Shown piece by piece: positions 1-6,960 of a stretch of DNA of 59,067 nucleotides (positions within the stretch are counted from its first letter, which is position 1; the number at the start of each line of letters is the position of its first letter). This DNA comes from RGIG8709 sp045575975 (lineage in GTDB: Bacteria; Bacillota; Clostridia; Monoglobales; Monoglobaceae): the NCBI GenBank assembly GCA_045575975.1, contig JAZNFO010000039.1, positions 1 through 59,067 of the forward strand, in the 5' to 3' direction. The translations under genes were made by a program, and so were the position numbers. The notes below the pieces were generated by a model. It worked only from the letters and a program-made list of their open reading frames with translations, was not told the DNA's origin and made no database searches.

Positions 1-122
1 TTCCTTATTTCCAAAAACCGGAGGTTTTTGGAAGCCTTGTCTCATCGAAGGCTACGCACCTACAATATTATTTAACAGGGATAACATTCTTATCTTTAAG
101 CACAACATCGTGAGCTCCGCCT
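1..122. repeat. Direct repeat copy A: guaB 3' end plus downstream hairpins
   Basis: Positions 1-122 match 184-305 with one mismatch (63 versus 246), an offset of 183 bp. On the minus strand the copy encodes the last residues of IMP dehydrogenase (GGAHDVVLKDKNVIPVK, then stop at 68-70) followed by the same downstream hairpins. The in-frame sequence upstream of the copy (123-183) is unrelated to guaB and has no start before a stop, so this looks like a truncated duplicate and not a second gene. A contig-end assembly artefact is possible because the window starts inside it. Confidence 0.9.
9..33. terminator. Perfect hairpin, copy A
   Basis: An 11-bp perfect inverted repeat (TTCCAAAAACC / GGTTTTTGGAA) with a 3-nt loop, flanked by a second short stem GCCTT/AAGGC at 34-52. 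The same structure follows guaB at 192-216. No long U-tract follows it on the minus strand, so terminator function is plausible but not certain. Confidence 0.5.
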
Positions 123-183
123 GCGTCAGAAACAGCTTTTGTTTTACGCCGATTAAAAATCGGCTGTTTTAAAAAGCTGTCTC
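123..183. other. Hairpin-rich spacer between duplicated guaB ends
   Basis: This 61-bp spacer holds a nested inverted repeat: outer arms CAGCTTTT/AAAAGCTG and inner arms GCCGATT/AATCGGC around an AAA loop. It separates the two guaB-end copies and encodes nothing recognisable. Confidence 0.6.
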
Positions 184-305
184 TTCCTTATTTCCAAAAA
201 CCGGAGGTTTTTGGAAGCCTTGTCTCATCGAAGGCTACGCACCTATAATATTATTTAACAGGGATAACATTCTTATCTTTAAGCACAACATCGTGAGCTC
301 CGCCT
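184..305. repeat. Direct repeat copy B: genuine guaB 3' end
   Basis: The second copy of the 122-bp direct repeat, in its natural place. It spans the final 18 codons and stop of guaB plus about 67 bp downstream, including the hairpin at 192-216. Confidence 0.9.
192..216 (-). terminator. Hairpin downstream of guaB
   Basis: An 11-bp perfect stem with a 3-nt loop about 35 bp after the guaB stop on the minus strand. It is a likely 3'-end or terminator structure; the T-run lies within the arm and not after it. Confidence 0.5.
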
Positions 306-1759
306 TCGATGATGCTTGTTGCAGAGATAAGTGTCATCTTTGCATTCTTCTGAAGGTCAGGAATTGTAAGAACACCGCAGTTGCACATTGTGGACTTAAC
401 TTTTCCAAGAGTAAGTCTAACATTGTCTTTAAGACTTCCTGCATATGGAACATATGAATCAACGCCTTCTTCAAATGAAAGCTTGCTTGCACCGCCCATA
501 TCATAACGCTGCCAGTTTCTTGCTCTTGCAGAGCCTTCACCCCAGTATTCTTTCATATAGTTTCCGTTTATGTTAACAATATTTGTGGGGCTTTCGTCGA
601 AACGGGCAAAATATCTGCCAAGCATAACAAAGTCTGAACCCATTGCAAGTGCAAGGGTAATATGATAATCGTGAACGATACCGCCGTCAGAACAAATCGG
701 AATATAAATTCCTGTTTCTTTGAAGTATTCGTCTCTTGCAGCAGCAACTTCCTGGACAGCAGAAGCCTGACCTCTGCCAATACCTTTTTGTTCACGGGTA
801 ATACAAATTGAACCACCGCCAATACCGATTTTAATAAAGTCAGCTCCGGCTTCTGCTAAGAATCTGAAGCCTTCACGGTCAACAACATTTCCTGCACCAA
901 CTTTAACGGTATCACCGTATTTATCACGGATAAATTTAAGAGTTCTTGACTGCCATTCAGAAAAACCTTCTGATGAGTCAATGCAAAGAACATCAGCACC
1001 TGCTTCAACAAGAGCAGGAACTCTTTCTTCATAGTCTCTTGTGTTGATACCCGCACCAACAACATATCTCTTTGAAGCATCAAGAAGCTCCATAGGGTTT
1101 TCCTTATGAGCGGAATAGTCTTTTCTAAAAACAAAAGAAATAAGTCTGCCATCGTCAGAAACGATAGGAAGCGAATTTAATTTATTGTCCCAGATTATGT
1201 CATTTGCTTCTTTAAGAGTGATGCCGTCTTTTGCAGTTATAAGCTTATCAAGAGGAGTCATAAACTCTTTAACCTTAATAGATTTTTCCATTCTTGAAAC
1301 TCTGTAGTCACGGCCGGTAACAATACCTAAAAGCTTTCCTGTTGCAGTTCCGTCATCAGTAACGGCAACAGTTGAGTGACCGGTTTTTTCCTTGAGCTCC
1401 AATATATCGAGGAGAGTGTTGTCAGGACCGATGTTTGAATCGGAAACAACAAAACCTGCCTTGTAGTTTTTAACTCTTCTAACCATTTCGGCTTCGCTTT
1501 CAATGGTCTGTGAGCCATAGATAAAGGACACGCCTCCCTCTTTTGCAAGGGCGATTGCAAGTTTATCGTCAGAAACTGACTGCATAATCGCAGAAACCAT
1601 AGGAATATTCATTGAAATCGCAGGTTCTTCACCTTTTTTAAACTTAACAAGAGGTGTTTTCAAACTAACATTGTCTGTCATACATTCAGAGGAAGAATAT
1701 CCAGGAACCAAAAGATATTCACTAAAGGTATGGGAAGGTTCGTCAAAATAAAAAGCCAT
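251..1759 (-). CDS. guaB: IMP dehydrogenase, Tritrichomonas-like class
   Basis: Catalyses NAD-dependent oxidation of IMP to XMP, the committed step to GMP, in the cytosol. The 502-residue protein has the TIM barrel interrupted by two CBS domains (about 95-215), the active-site cysteine loop GGGSICITREQKGIGRG and the flap dyad Arg-Tyr in NWQRYDMGG. The ATG at 1759 is chosen over the upstream 1798 start because AGGAG lies just before it. From memory the sequence follows the Tritrichomonas foetus IMPDH closely over its whole length (for example ALVEAGADVLCIDSS and SFEEGVDSYVPYAG), more than it resembles the usual 485-residue Firmicute enzyme. It lies downstream of upp in the same direction, separated by a hairpin. 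A GMP synthase subunit is encoded at the other end of the window. Confidence 0.96.
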   Translation of the reverse strand: MAFYFDEPSHTFSEYLLVPGYSSSECMTDNVSLKTPLVKFKKGEEPAISMNIPMVSAIMQSVSDDKLAIALAKEGGVSFIYGSQTIESEAEMVRRVKNYKAGFVVSDSNIGPDNTLLDILELKEKTGHSTVAVTDDGTATGKLLGIVTGRDYRVSRMEKSIKVKEFMTPLDKLITAKDGITLKEANDIIWDNKLNSLPIVSDDGRLISFVFRKDYSAHKENPMELLDASKRYVVGAGINTRDYEERVPALVEAGADVLCIDSSEGFSEWQSRTLKFIRDKYGDTVKVGAGNVVDREGFRFLAEAGADFIKIGIGGGSICITREQKGIGRGQASAVQEVAAARDEYFKETGIYIPICSDGGIVHDYHITLALAMGSDFVMLGRYFARFDESPTNIVNINGNYMKEYWGEGSARARNWQRYDMGGASKLSFEEGVDSYVPYAGSLKDNVRLTLGKVKSTMCNCGVLTIPDLQKNAKMTLISATSIIEGGAHDVVLKDKNVIPVK

Positions 1760-1799
1760 AGTAAAATCTCCTTTTCTATATAAACAATATTTAAACAAA

Positions 1800-1823
1800 A
1801 GACAACCGGTATAGGTTGTCTTA
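1800..1823 (-). terminator. Terminator-like hairpin between upp and guaB
   Basis: Stem AGACAACC/GGTTGTCT followed on the minus strand by TTTTG, just after the upp stop. Only about 40 bp remain before the guaB start and no well-placed independent promoter is seen, so guaB may depend on read-through here. Confidence 0.7.
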
Positions 1824-1833
1824 TTTACTGAAA

Positions 1834-2460
1834 TTAAAGAGTGCCAAAAATTCTGTCTCCGGCATCTCCGAGACCAGGCATAATATAGCCGTGTTCGTTG
1901 AGCTTTTCATCAAGAGTTGCAAGATAAATATCAACATCAGGATGATTTTTCTGGAGAAGTGCGACACCTTCGGGAGCACCTATTATTCCGATAAAGCGGA
2001 TTTTTGAAGCTCCTCTTTTTTTTATACAGTCAATTGCGAAAGAGGCACTTCCGCCTGTTGCAAGCATAGGGTCTAAAACAAAAACTTCTCTTTCAGCAAT
2101 GTCTTTCGGAAGATTGCAATAATATTCCTCAGGCAAAAGAGTTTCGTGATTTCTGGAAAGACCGATATGTCCAACCTTTGCGGCAGGAACCAGACTTAAA
2201 AAAGCATCAACCATGCCAAGACCTGCTCTTAAAACCGGAACAAGAACAACCTGATTGCTTATGAAACTTCCCATAGTTTCACAAAGAGGGGTTTCAACAG
2301 GTTTGTTTTCCATTGGCAAATCCTTTGTGACTTCATAGCCAACAAGCATTGCGATTTCTCCAACAAGATTGCGGAAACTTTTAACATCTGTATCCTTATC
2401 TCGTAAAATAGAAATTTTATGTTTTATAAGAGAATGGTCAGGAACGATTAGTTTGCTCAT
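1834..2460 (-). CDS. upp: Uracil phosphoribosyltransferase
   Basis: Salvages uracil with PRPP to make UMP in the cytosol. The 208-residue length is standard. The PRPP-binding loop DPMLATGGSA and the C-terminal uracil-binding segment (GYIMPGLGDAGDR) are intact. Translation starts at an ATG preceded by AGAAGG. It has its own promoter at 2496-2524 and ends in a hairpin before guaB, so the two nucleotide genes may form an attenuated operon. Confidence 0.97.
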   Translation of the reverse strand: MSKLIVPDHSLIKHKISILRDKDTDVKSFRNLVGEIAMLVGYEVTKDLPMENKPVETPLCETMGSFISNQVVLVPVLRAGLGMVDAFLSLVPAAKVGHIGLSRNHETLLPEEYYCNLPKDIAEREVFVLDPMLATGGSASFAIDCIKKRGASKIRFIGIIGAPEGVALLQKNHPDVDIYLATLDEKLNEHGYIMPGLGDAGDRIFGTL

Positions 2461-2495
2461 ATAAAGCCTTCTTTCGTTAAATGGTTATTTTAGTT

Positions 2496-2524
2496 ATTAT
2501 ACAACAAAATTTGTGGTTTGTCTA
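2496..2524 (-). promoter_or_regulatory. Sigma-A promoter of upp
   Basis: On the minus strand TAGACA, a 17-bp spacer, then TATAAT, 36 bp upstream of the upp start. Near-consensus match. Confidence 0.75.
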
Positions 2525-2593
2525 CAGTATTTTAGGAAAATATTAATTTTTTATTAATTTTAACAACAAACACATTTTTTTGTGTTAAATCTA

Positions 2594-2622
2594 TTTACAA
2601 AAACTGTATAATTATGTATAAT
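2594..2622 (+). promoter_or_regulatory. Sigma-A promoter of the glcK-htpG-cysK operon
   Basis: TTTACA, 17 bp, TATAAT, about 50 bp before the kinase start. It is the only convincing promoter ahead of three closely spaced plus-strand genes. Confidence 0.8.
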
Positions 2623-2672
2623 GTAGTTTAAATTAAGCTTTGATAAAAGATAAAAGAACAGGGGGCTATGTT

Positions 2673-3620
2673 ATGTATATAGGCATAGATTTAGGCGGAA
2701 CTAATATTGCAGTTGGTTTGGTCTCGGAAGATGGTAAAATCATAAAGCAGGATATGGCTCCGACATTAGCCGGAAGACGCTATCAGGAAATTGTTGCTGA
2801 TATGATAAAGCTTTCCGAGAAGGTAACAAAAGAGGCAGGCTTTGATATGTCCTCTGTTAAAGGCTTTGGCGTTGGCTGTCCCGGTGCAGTCGATAATGCC
2901 GATGGGGTTCTTATAAATGCAGAAAATCTTGGAATTTATGAAGTCCCTCTTGCGGAGGAAATAAAAAAATATTATGACAAGCCGGTTGCACTGGAAAACG
3001 ATGCAAATGCAGCAGCATATGCAGAATATATGGTAAGCGGTAATAATGTAGACAGCTTTGTGGCAGTTACTCTTGGCACAGGTGTTGGCGGTGGTGTTAT
3101 TTTAAACAAAAAAATATACCGCGGATTTAACGGTGCTTCAGGAGAAATCGGACATACTGCATTAGTTCATGGAGGTCTCCCTTGTTCCTGCGGAAGGTCA
3201 GGGTGCTGGGAAACTTATGCATCTGTTACCGCTCTTATTAATCAGACCAAGGTTGCTATGCATAAGCATCCCGAAAGTCTTATGAACACAATTGCAAAGG
3301 AAAGAGGCTCAGTAAACGGAAGAACAGCTTTTGATGCTGCAAAAACGGGGGATAAGGTTGGAATTCAGGTTGTTGAAACATACACAAAATATGTTGCAGA
3401 CGGAATAGTGAATATTATTAATATATTCCAGCCTCAAAAACTTGTTATCGGTGGCGGGATCAGTAAAGAGGGAGATTATCTTATCAAACCTATTATTGAG
3501 TATGTGAAAAAGTATGACTATAACAAATACAGAGAAAAAACAGAAATAAAGGCCGCAACTCTTTTTAATGATGCGGGAATTATTGGCGCAGCTCTTGCTG
3601 CTGCAGCTTACGAAGGATAA
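2673..3620 (+). CDS. glcK: ROK-family glucokinase
   Basis: Phosphorylates glucose, or a related hexose, with ATP at the entry to glycolysis. The 315-residue ROK protein has the N-terminal phosphate motif IGIDLGGTN, the ROK zinc motif CSCGRSGCWE and a GTGVGGG phosphate loop. The start at 2673 follows AGGGGG at 7 bp; an upstream TTG at 2640 would add 11 residues with no ribosome site. It is the first gene of an operon with htpG 15 bp downstream. Glucose specificity is inferred from the close match to Firmicute glucokinases; other ROK sugar kinases share these motifs. Confidence 0.9.
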   Translation: MYIGIDLGGTNIAVGLVSEDGKIIKQDMAPTLAGRRYQEIVADMIKLSEKVTKEAGFDMSSVKGFGVGCPGAVDNADGVLINAENLGIYEVPLAEEIKKYYDKPVALENDANAAAYAEYMVSGNNVDSFVAVTLGTGVGGGVILNKKIYRGFNGASGEIGHTALVHGGLPCSCGRSGCWETYASVTALINQTKVAMHKHPESLMNTIAKERGSVNGRTAFDAAKTGDKVGIQVVETYTKYVADGIVNIINIFQPQKLVIGGGISKEGDYLIKPIIEYVKKYDYNKYREKTEIKAATLFNDAGIIGAALAAAAYEG

Positions 3621-3635
3621 GAAGGAAGGATATAA

Positions 3636-5555
3636 ATGGCAAAAAAACAGTTTAAGGCAGAGTCTAAAAGACTTCTTGACCTTATGATAAATTCAATTTA
3701 CACTCACAAGGAAATATTTTTAAGAGAAATTATATCAAATGCATCCGATGCTATAGACAAACTATGTTATATTTCTCTTACAGACGATAAGGTTGGTCTT
3801 TCAAGAAGTGACTTTAAAATTGAAATCAAAATTGACAAGGAAAAAAGAACTCTCACCGTTTCGGACAACGGTATTGGTATGACCAAAGAGGATATGGAAA
3901 ACAACCTTGGTGTTATTGCAAAAAGCGGTTCATTTAAATTTAAAAATGAGCTTAAGGATGAAATAGATAAAGAAGATATTGATATTATCGGTCAGTTTGG
4001 TGTCGGCTTTTATTCTGCTTTTATGGTGGCGGATAAAATTACTGTTATTTCAAAGGCTTACGGTAGTGAAAATGCATTTTGCTGGGAGTCCGAGGGAACA
4101 GACGGCTACACCATAACGGAGGCTGAAAAAGAAAGTCTTGGAACAGATATAATTATGCATATCAAGGATGATAGTGAAGAAGAATCATACGGCGAATATC
4201 TGGAAAGCTATAAAATCCGTTCCCTTATTAAAAAATATTCAGATTATATAAGATACCCCATAAAATGCGATGTAGAGAAAACAAGACAGGTTGAAACAGG
4301 GGAAAAAGATGAAAATGGTAATGCCAAAACGAAATATGAAACATATACTGAAACAGAGACTGTAAACAGTATGATTCCTGTATGGCATAAATCAAAAAGC
4401 GAAGTTTCAGATGAGGATGTAGGAGAATTTTATAAAGAGCATTTTTATGATTCGGATGCACCTTTAAAGGTTATCCGTGTAAATGCAGAAGGTGCCGTTT
4501 CATATAAGGCTATGCTTTTTATTCCGGAAAAAGTGCCCTTTGGATATTTTACAAAGGAATATGAAAAAGGTCTTCAGCTTTATGCAAGCGGAGTTCTTAT
4601 TATGGATAAATGTGCGGATCTTTTGCCTGAGCATTTCAGATTTGTGAAAGGTGTTGTTGACTCTGGAAATCTTTCTCTCAATATTTCAAGAGAGCTTTTG
4701 CAGCATGACAGACAGCTTAAAATTATTGCGGGCAATCTCGAAAAGAAAATCAAGAGTGAGCTTCTTAAGATGATGACGGCAAATCCTGAAGGCTATGAAA
4801 AATTCTTTAATTCATTCGGTCTTCAGTTAAAATATGGTGTTGTGAATGATTTTGGGATGAACAAGGAAATGCTTAAGGACCTTTTGATGTTCTATTCATC
4901 AAAGGAAGAAAAACTTGTTTCCATTAAAGACTATGTTGCAAGAATGCCCGAAGAACAAAAGTACATCTATTTTGCCTGCGGAGAGTCAGTAAACCTTATC
5001 GATAAATTACCGCAGACTGAACAGATAAAGGATAAAGGCTATGAAATGCTTTATATGACAGATGATGTTGATGAATTTGTTGTGGGCATTCTTTCAGAGT
5101 ACGAGGGCAAGCAGTTTAAATCAATCAATGATAATGATTTGGGACTTGAGACAGAGGAAGAAAAGGAAAACACAAAAAAACAATCAGAAGATAATAAGGA
5201 AATGCTTGATTTTATCAAGGAAAGTCTTGGAGGAAAGGTTTATAGCGTTATATGCTCAAACAAGCTGAAAAGCTATGCTGTTTGTCTTTCGACAGATGGA
5301 CAGATAACTCTGGAAATGGAAAAATATTTTGCATCCATTCCGGGAAATCAGGATAGTCCGAAAGCTCAGAGAGTTCTTGAAATAAATCCGGCTCATAAGG
5401 TTTTTGAAGCACTTAAGAATGCATATTCAGAGAACGACAAGGAAAAAGTGAAAAAGTATGCATATATTTTGTATAATGAGGCACTTTTGATTGCGGGACT
5501 TCCTGTTGAAAACCCGTCAGAATTTGCAGAAGCAGTTTCTGAATTAATGATTTAG
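3636..5555 (+). CDS. htpG: HSP90-family chaperone HtpG
   Basis: Dimeric ATP-dependent chaperone of the cytosol. At 639 residues it has normal bacterial HSP90 length. The GHKL ATPase domain shows SNASDAIDKL, DNGIGMTKED and GQFGVGFYSAFMVADK; the middle domain carries the conserved SRELLQ segment with the catalytic arginine; a charged region (about 505-530) leads to the dimerisation domain. It starts at an ATG after GAAGGA and sits between glcK and cysK with gaps of 15-16 bp. No heat-shock operator (CIRCE) is visible nearby, so it is probably expressed with the kinase. Confidence 0.97.
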   Translation: MAKKQFKAESKRLLDLMINSIYTHKEIFLREIISNASDAIDKLCYISLTDDKVGLSRSDFKIEIKIDKEKRTLTVSDNGIGMTKEDMENNLGVIAKSGSFKFKNELKDEIDKEDIDIIGQFGVGFYSAFMVADKITVISKAYGSENAFCWESEGTDGYTITEAEKESLGTDIIMHIKDDSEEESYGEYLESYKIRSLIKKYSDYIRYPIKCDVEKTRQVETGEKDENGNAKTKYETYTETETVNSMIPVWHKSKSEVSDEDVGEFYKEHFYDSDAPLKVIRVNAEGAVSYKAMLFIPEKVPFGYFTKEYEKGLQLYASGVLIMDKCADLLPEHFRFVKGVVDSGNLSLNISRELLQHDRQLKIIAGNLEKKIKSELLKMMTANPEGYEKFFNSFGLQLKYGVVNDFGMNKEMLKDLLMFYSSKEEKLVSIKDYVARMPEEQKYIYFACGESVNLIDKLPQTEQIKDKGYEMLYMTDDVDEFVVGILSEYEGKQFKSINDNDLGLETEEEKENTKKQSEDNKEMLDFIKESLGGKVYSVICSNKLKSYAVCLSTDGQITLEMEKYFASIPGNQDSPKAQRVLEINPAHKVFEALKNAYSENDKEKVKKYAYILYNEALLIAGLPVENPSEFAEAVSELMI

Positions 5556-5571
5556 TAAAGGGGATAATTTT

Positions 5572-6576
5572 GTGTCAGTATTAGATAAGTTCCAAAGCCT
5601 TGAAGGGGTTGTTGGAAACACGCCACTCTTGGAGATAAATTATTTATATAAAGGACAGAAAAGAAGAGTTTTTGCAAAATACGAAGCTATGAATTTAAGC
5701 GGAAGTATAAAAGACAGAGTTGCAAAATATATTCTTGAAAAGGCGTACAGAACAAATAAAATAAAGGAAACTGATGTTATTGCAGAAGCAACCAGCGGAA
5801 ACACAGGAATATCATTTTCTGCAGTTGGCACATATCTTGGGCATAAGGTGGTTATTTATATGCCTGACTGGATGAGCAGAGAAAGAATAAAGCTTATGGA
5901 AAGCTATGGGGCAGAAGTTCGTCTTGTATCAAAGGAAGAAGGCGGATTTTTAGGCTCAATAAAAATGACGGAAGAACTTTGTAAAAAGGGAAATATCTTT
6001 CTTCCCTGCCAGTTTTCAAATGAAGATAACACGGAAACTCATTACGAAACAACAGGCAGAGAAATATGCAGTCAGCTTGAAAGACTTGGATTACGAGCTG
6101 ATGCAGTTGTTGCAGGGGTTGGAACCGGCGGAACAATAATGGGTATTGGAAGAAGATTAAGAGAAGAAAATCCGAAGTGTAAGGTGCATCCCTTAGAACC
6201 AAAGAACTCACCGACACTTTCAACGGGATATAAGGTTGGAATGCATAAAATTCAGGGAATTTCGGATGAATTTATTCCTCCTATAGTGAAGCTTTCAGAA
6301 CTTGACGAGGTTGTAAGTGTAGGGGACACAGATGCGATTATAATGGCACAAATGCTTTCAAGAAAGCTTGGAATAGGTGTTGGAATTTCATCAGGAGCAA
6401 ACTTTTTAGGCTGTGTGCTTGCACAGAATATGCATCCTGAAGACAGTGCTATAGTAACAGTTTTTGCAGATGACAATAAGAAATACCTTTCAACAGACTA
6501 TACAGAAGAACACAAAATAACAGATGATTGCCTGACAAAAGACATAGAGCTTATAGATTTCATAAGCCACAGATAA
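5572..6576 (+). CDS. cysK: PLP-dependent cysteine synthase family protein
   Basis: Likely makes cysteine from O-acetylserine and sulfide, using pyridoxal phosphate. The 334-residue protein has the Schiff-base lysine in SGSIKDR (about Lys47), the substrate loop TSGNTG and the phosphate-binding GVGTGGTIMG. It is about 25-30 residues longer than typical CysK, with a C-terminal extension after VFADDNKKY. The start is GTG after AAAGGGGA. It is last in the glcK-htpG operon. Cystathionine beta-synthase or another beta-substituted alanine synthase cannot be excluded from motifs alone. Confidence 0.8.
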   Translation: MSVLDKFQSLEGVVGNTPLLEINYLYKGQKRRVFAKYEAMNLSGSIKDRVAKYILEKAYRTNKIKETDVIAEATSGNTGISFSAVGTYLGHKVVIYMPDWMSRERIKLMESYGAEVRLVSKEEGGFLGSIKMTEELCKKGNIFLPCQFSNEDNTETHYETTGREICSQLERLGLRADAVVAGVGTGGTIMGIGRRLREENPKCKVHPLEPKNSPTLSTGYKVGMHKIQGISDEFIPPIVKLSELDEVVSVGDTDAIIMAQMLSRKLGIGVGISSGANFLGCVLAQNMHPEDSAIVTVFADDNKKYLSTDYTEEHKITDDCLTKDIELIDFISHR

Positions 6577-6670
6577 TATTATATAAAAGTTTTACATAAT
6601 TGTAAATTATATAATAAGATATATCAGGTATAACTTAGGAGATATAGTGAAAATAAAGAGATAATAGATA

Positions 6671-6701
6671 AAGCACACACTCATCAGAGTGTGTGCTTTT
6701 T
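6671..6701 (+). terminator. Strong hairpin terminator between cysK and tRNA-Glu
   Basis: Stem AAGCACACACTC/GAGTGTGTGCTT with a 4-nt loop, followed by T6 on the plus strand. It ends plus-strand transcription from the cysK operon and may also stop the minus-strand tRNA transcript, where only TTTA follows. Confidence 0.8.
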
Positions 6702-6776
6702 TGGTGACCTCTAGGGGATTCGAACCCCTGTAGCCGCCGTGAGAGGGCGGAGTCTTAACCACTTGACCAAGAGGCC
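6702..6776 (-). tRNA. tRNA-Glu (CTC anticodon)
   Basis: Complete cloverleaf on the minus strand with encoded CCA. The acceptor stem GGCCTCT pairs with AGAGGTC, the anticodon stem CCGCC/GGCGG encloses loop CTCTCAC (anticodon CTC) and the T-loop is TTCGAAT. Second gene of a two-tRNA transcript. Confidence 0.95.
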
Positions 6777-6783
6777 TAATATA

Positions 6784-6808
6784 GCCCCTGCCTTTGGCAG
6801 GGGCTTTT
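6784..6808 (+). terminator. Hairpin between the two tRNA genes
   Basis: A 9-bp GC-rich perfect stem (GCCCCTGCC/GGCAGGGGC) with TTT loop. The following TTTT lies on the plus strand, opposite to tRNA transcription, so in the tRNA transcript it is more likely a processing or spacer structure than a terminator. Confidence 0.5.
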
Positions 6809-6884
6809 GGTAGCGGTAATCGGACTTGAACCAATGACACTGCGGGTATGAACCGCATGCTCTAGCCAACTGAGCTATACCGCC
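6808..6884 (-). tRNA. tRNA-Met (CAT anticodon, elongator)
   Basis: Complete cloverleaf with encoded CCA. Acceptor GGCGGTA pairs with TACCGCT, the anticodon stem TGCGG/CCGCA encloses TTCATAC (anticodon CAT). The G1-U72 pair and lack of the C1-A72 mismatch mark it as elongator, not initiator. A tRNA-Ile2 with a lysidine-modified CAT cannot be wholly excluded. Confidence 0.9.
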
Positions 6885-6914
6885 AAATATTAAGTTTGTC
6901 AAAAGACAAATGAT

Positions 6915-6943
6915 ATGATACCATAAATTAGCACTTTTGTCAA
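6915..6943 (-). promoter_or_regulatory. Promoter of the tRNA-Met/tRNA-Glu transcript
   Basis: On the minus strand a consensus TTGACA, 17-bp spacer and TATCAT, about 30 bp upstream of tRNA-Met. Confidence 0.85.
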
Positions 6944-6960
6944 GCTTTTTTTAAAAAATA

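Noticed and set aside
1760..1798. Upstream in-frame start for guaB adding 13 residues
   Set aside because: The extension is unlike the family, overlaps the AGGAG ribosome site, and the downstream ATG gives the conserved start.
6808..6884. Initiator tRNA-Met
   Set aside because: It lacks the C1-A72 mismatch and the three G-C pairs of the initiator anticodon stem.
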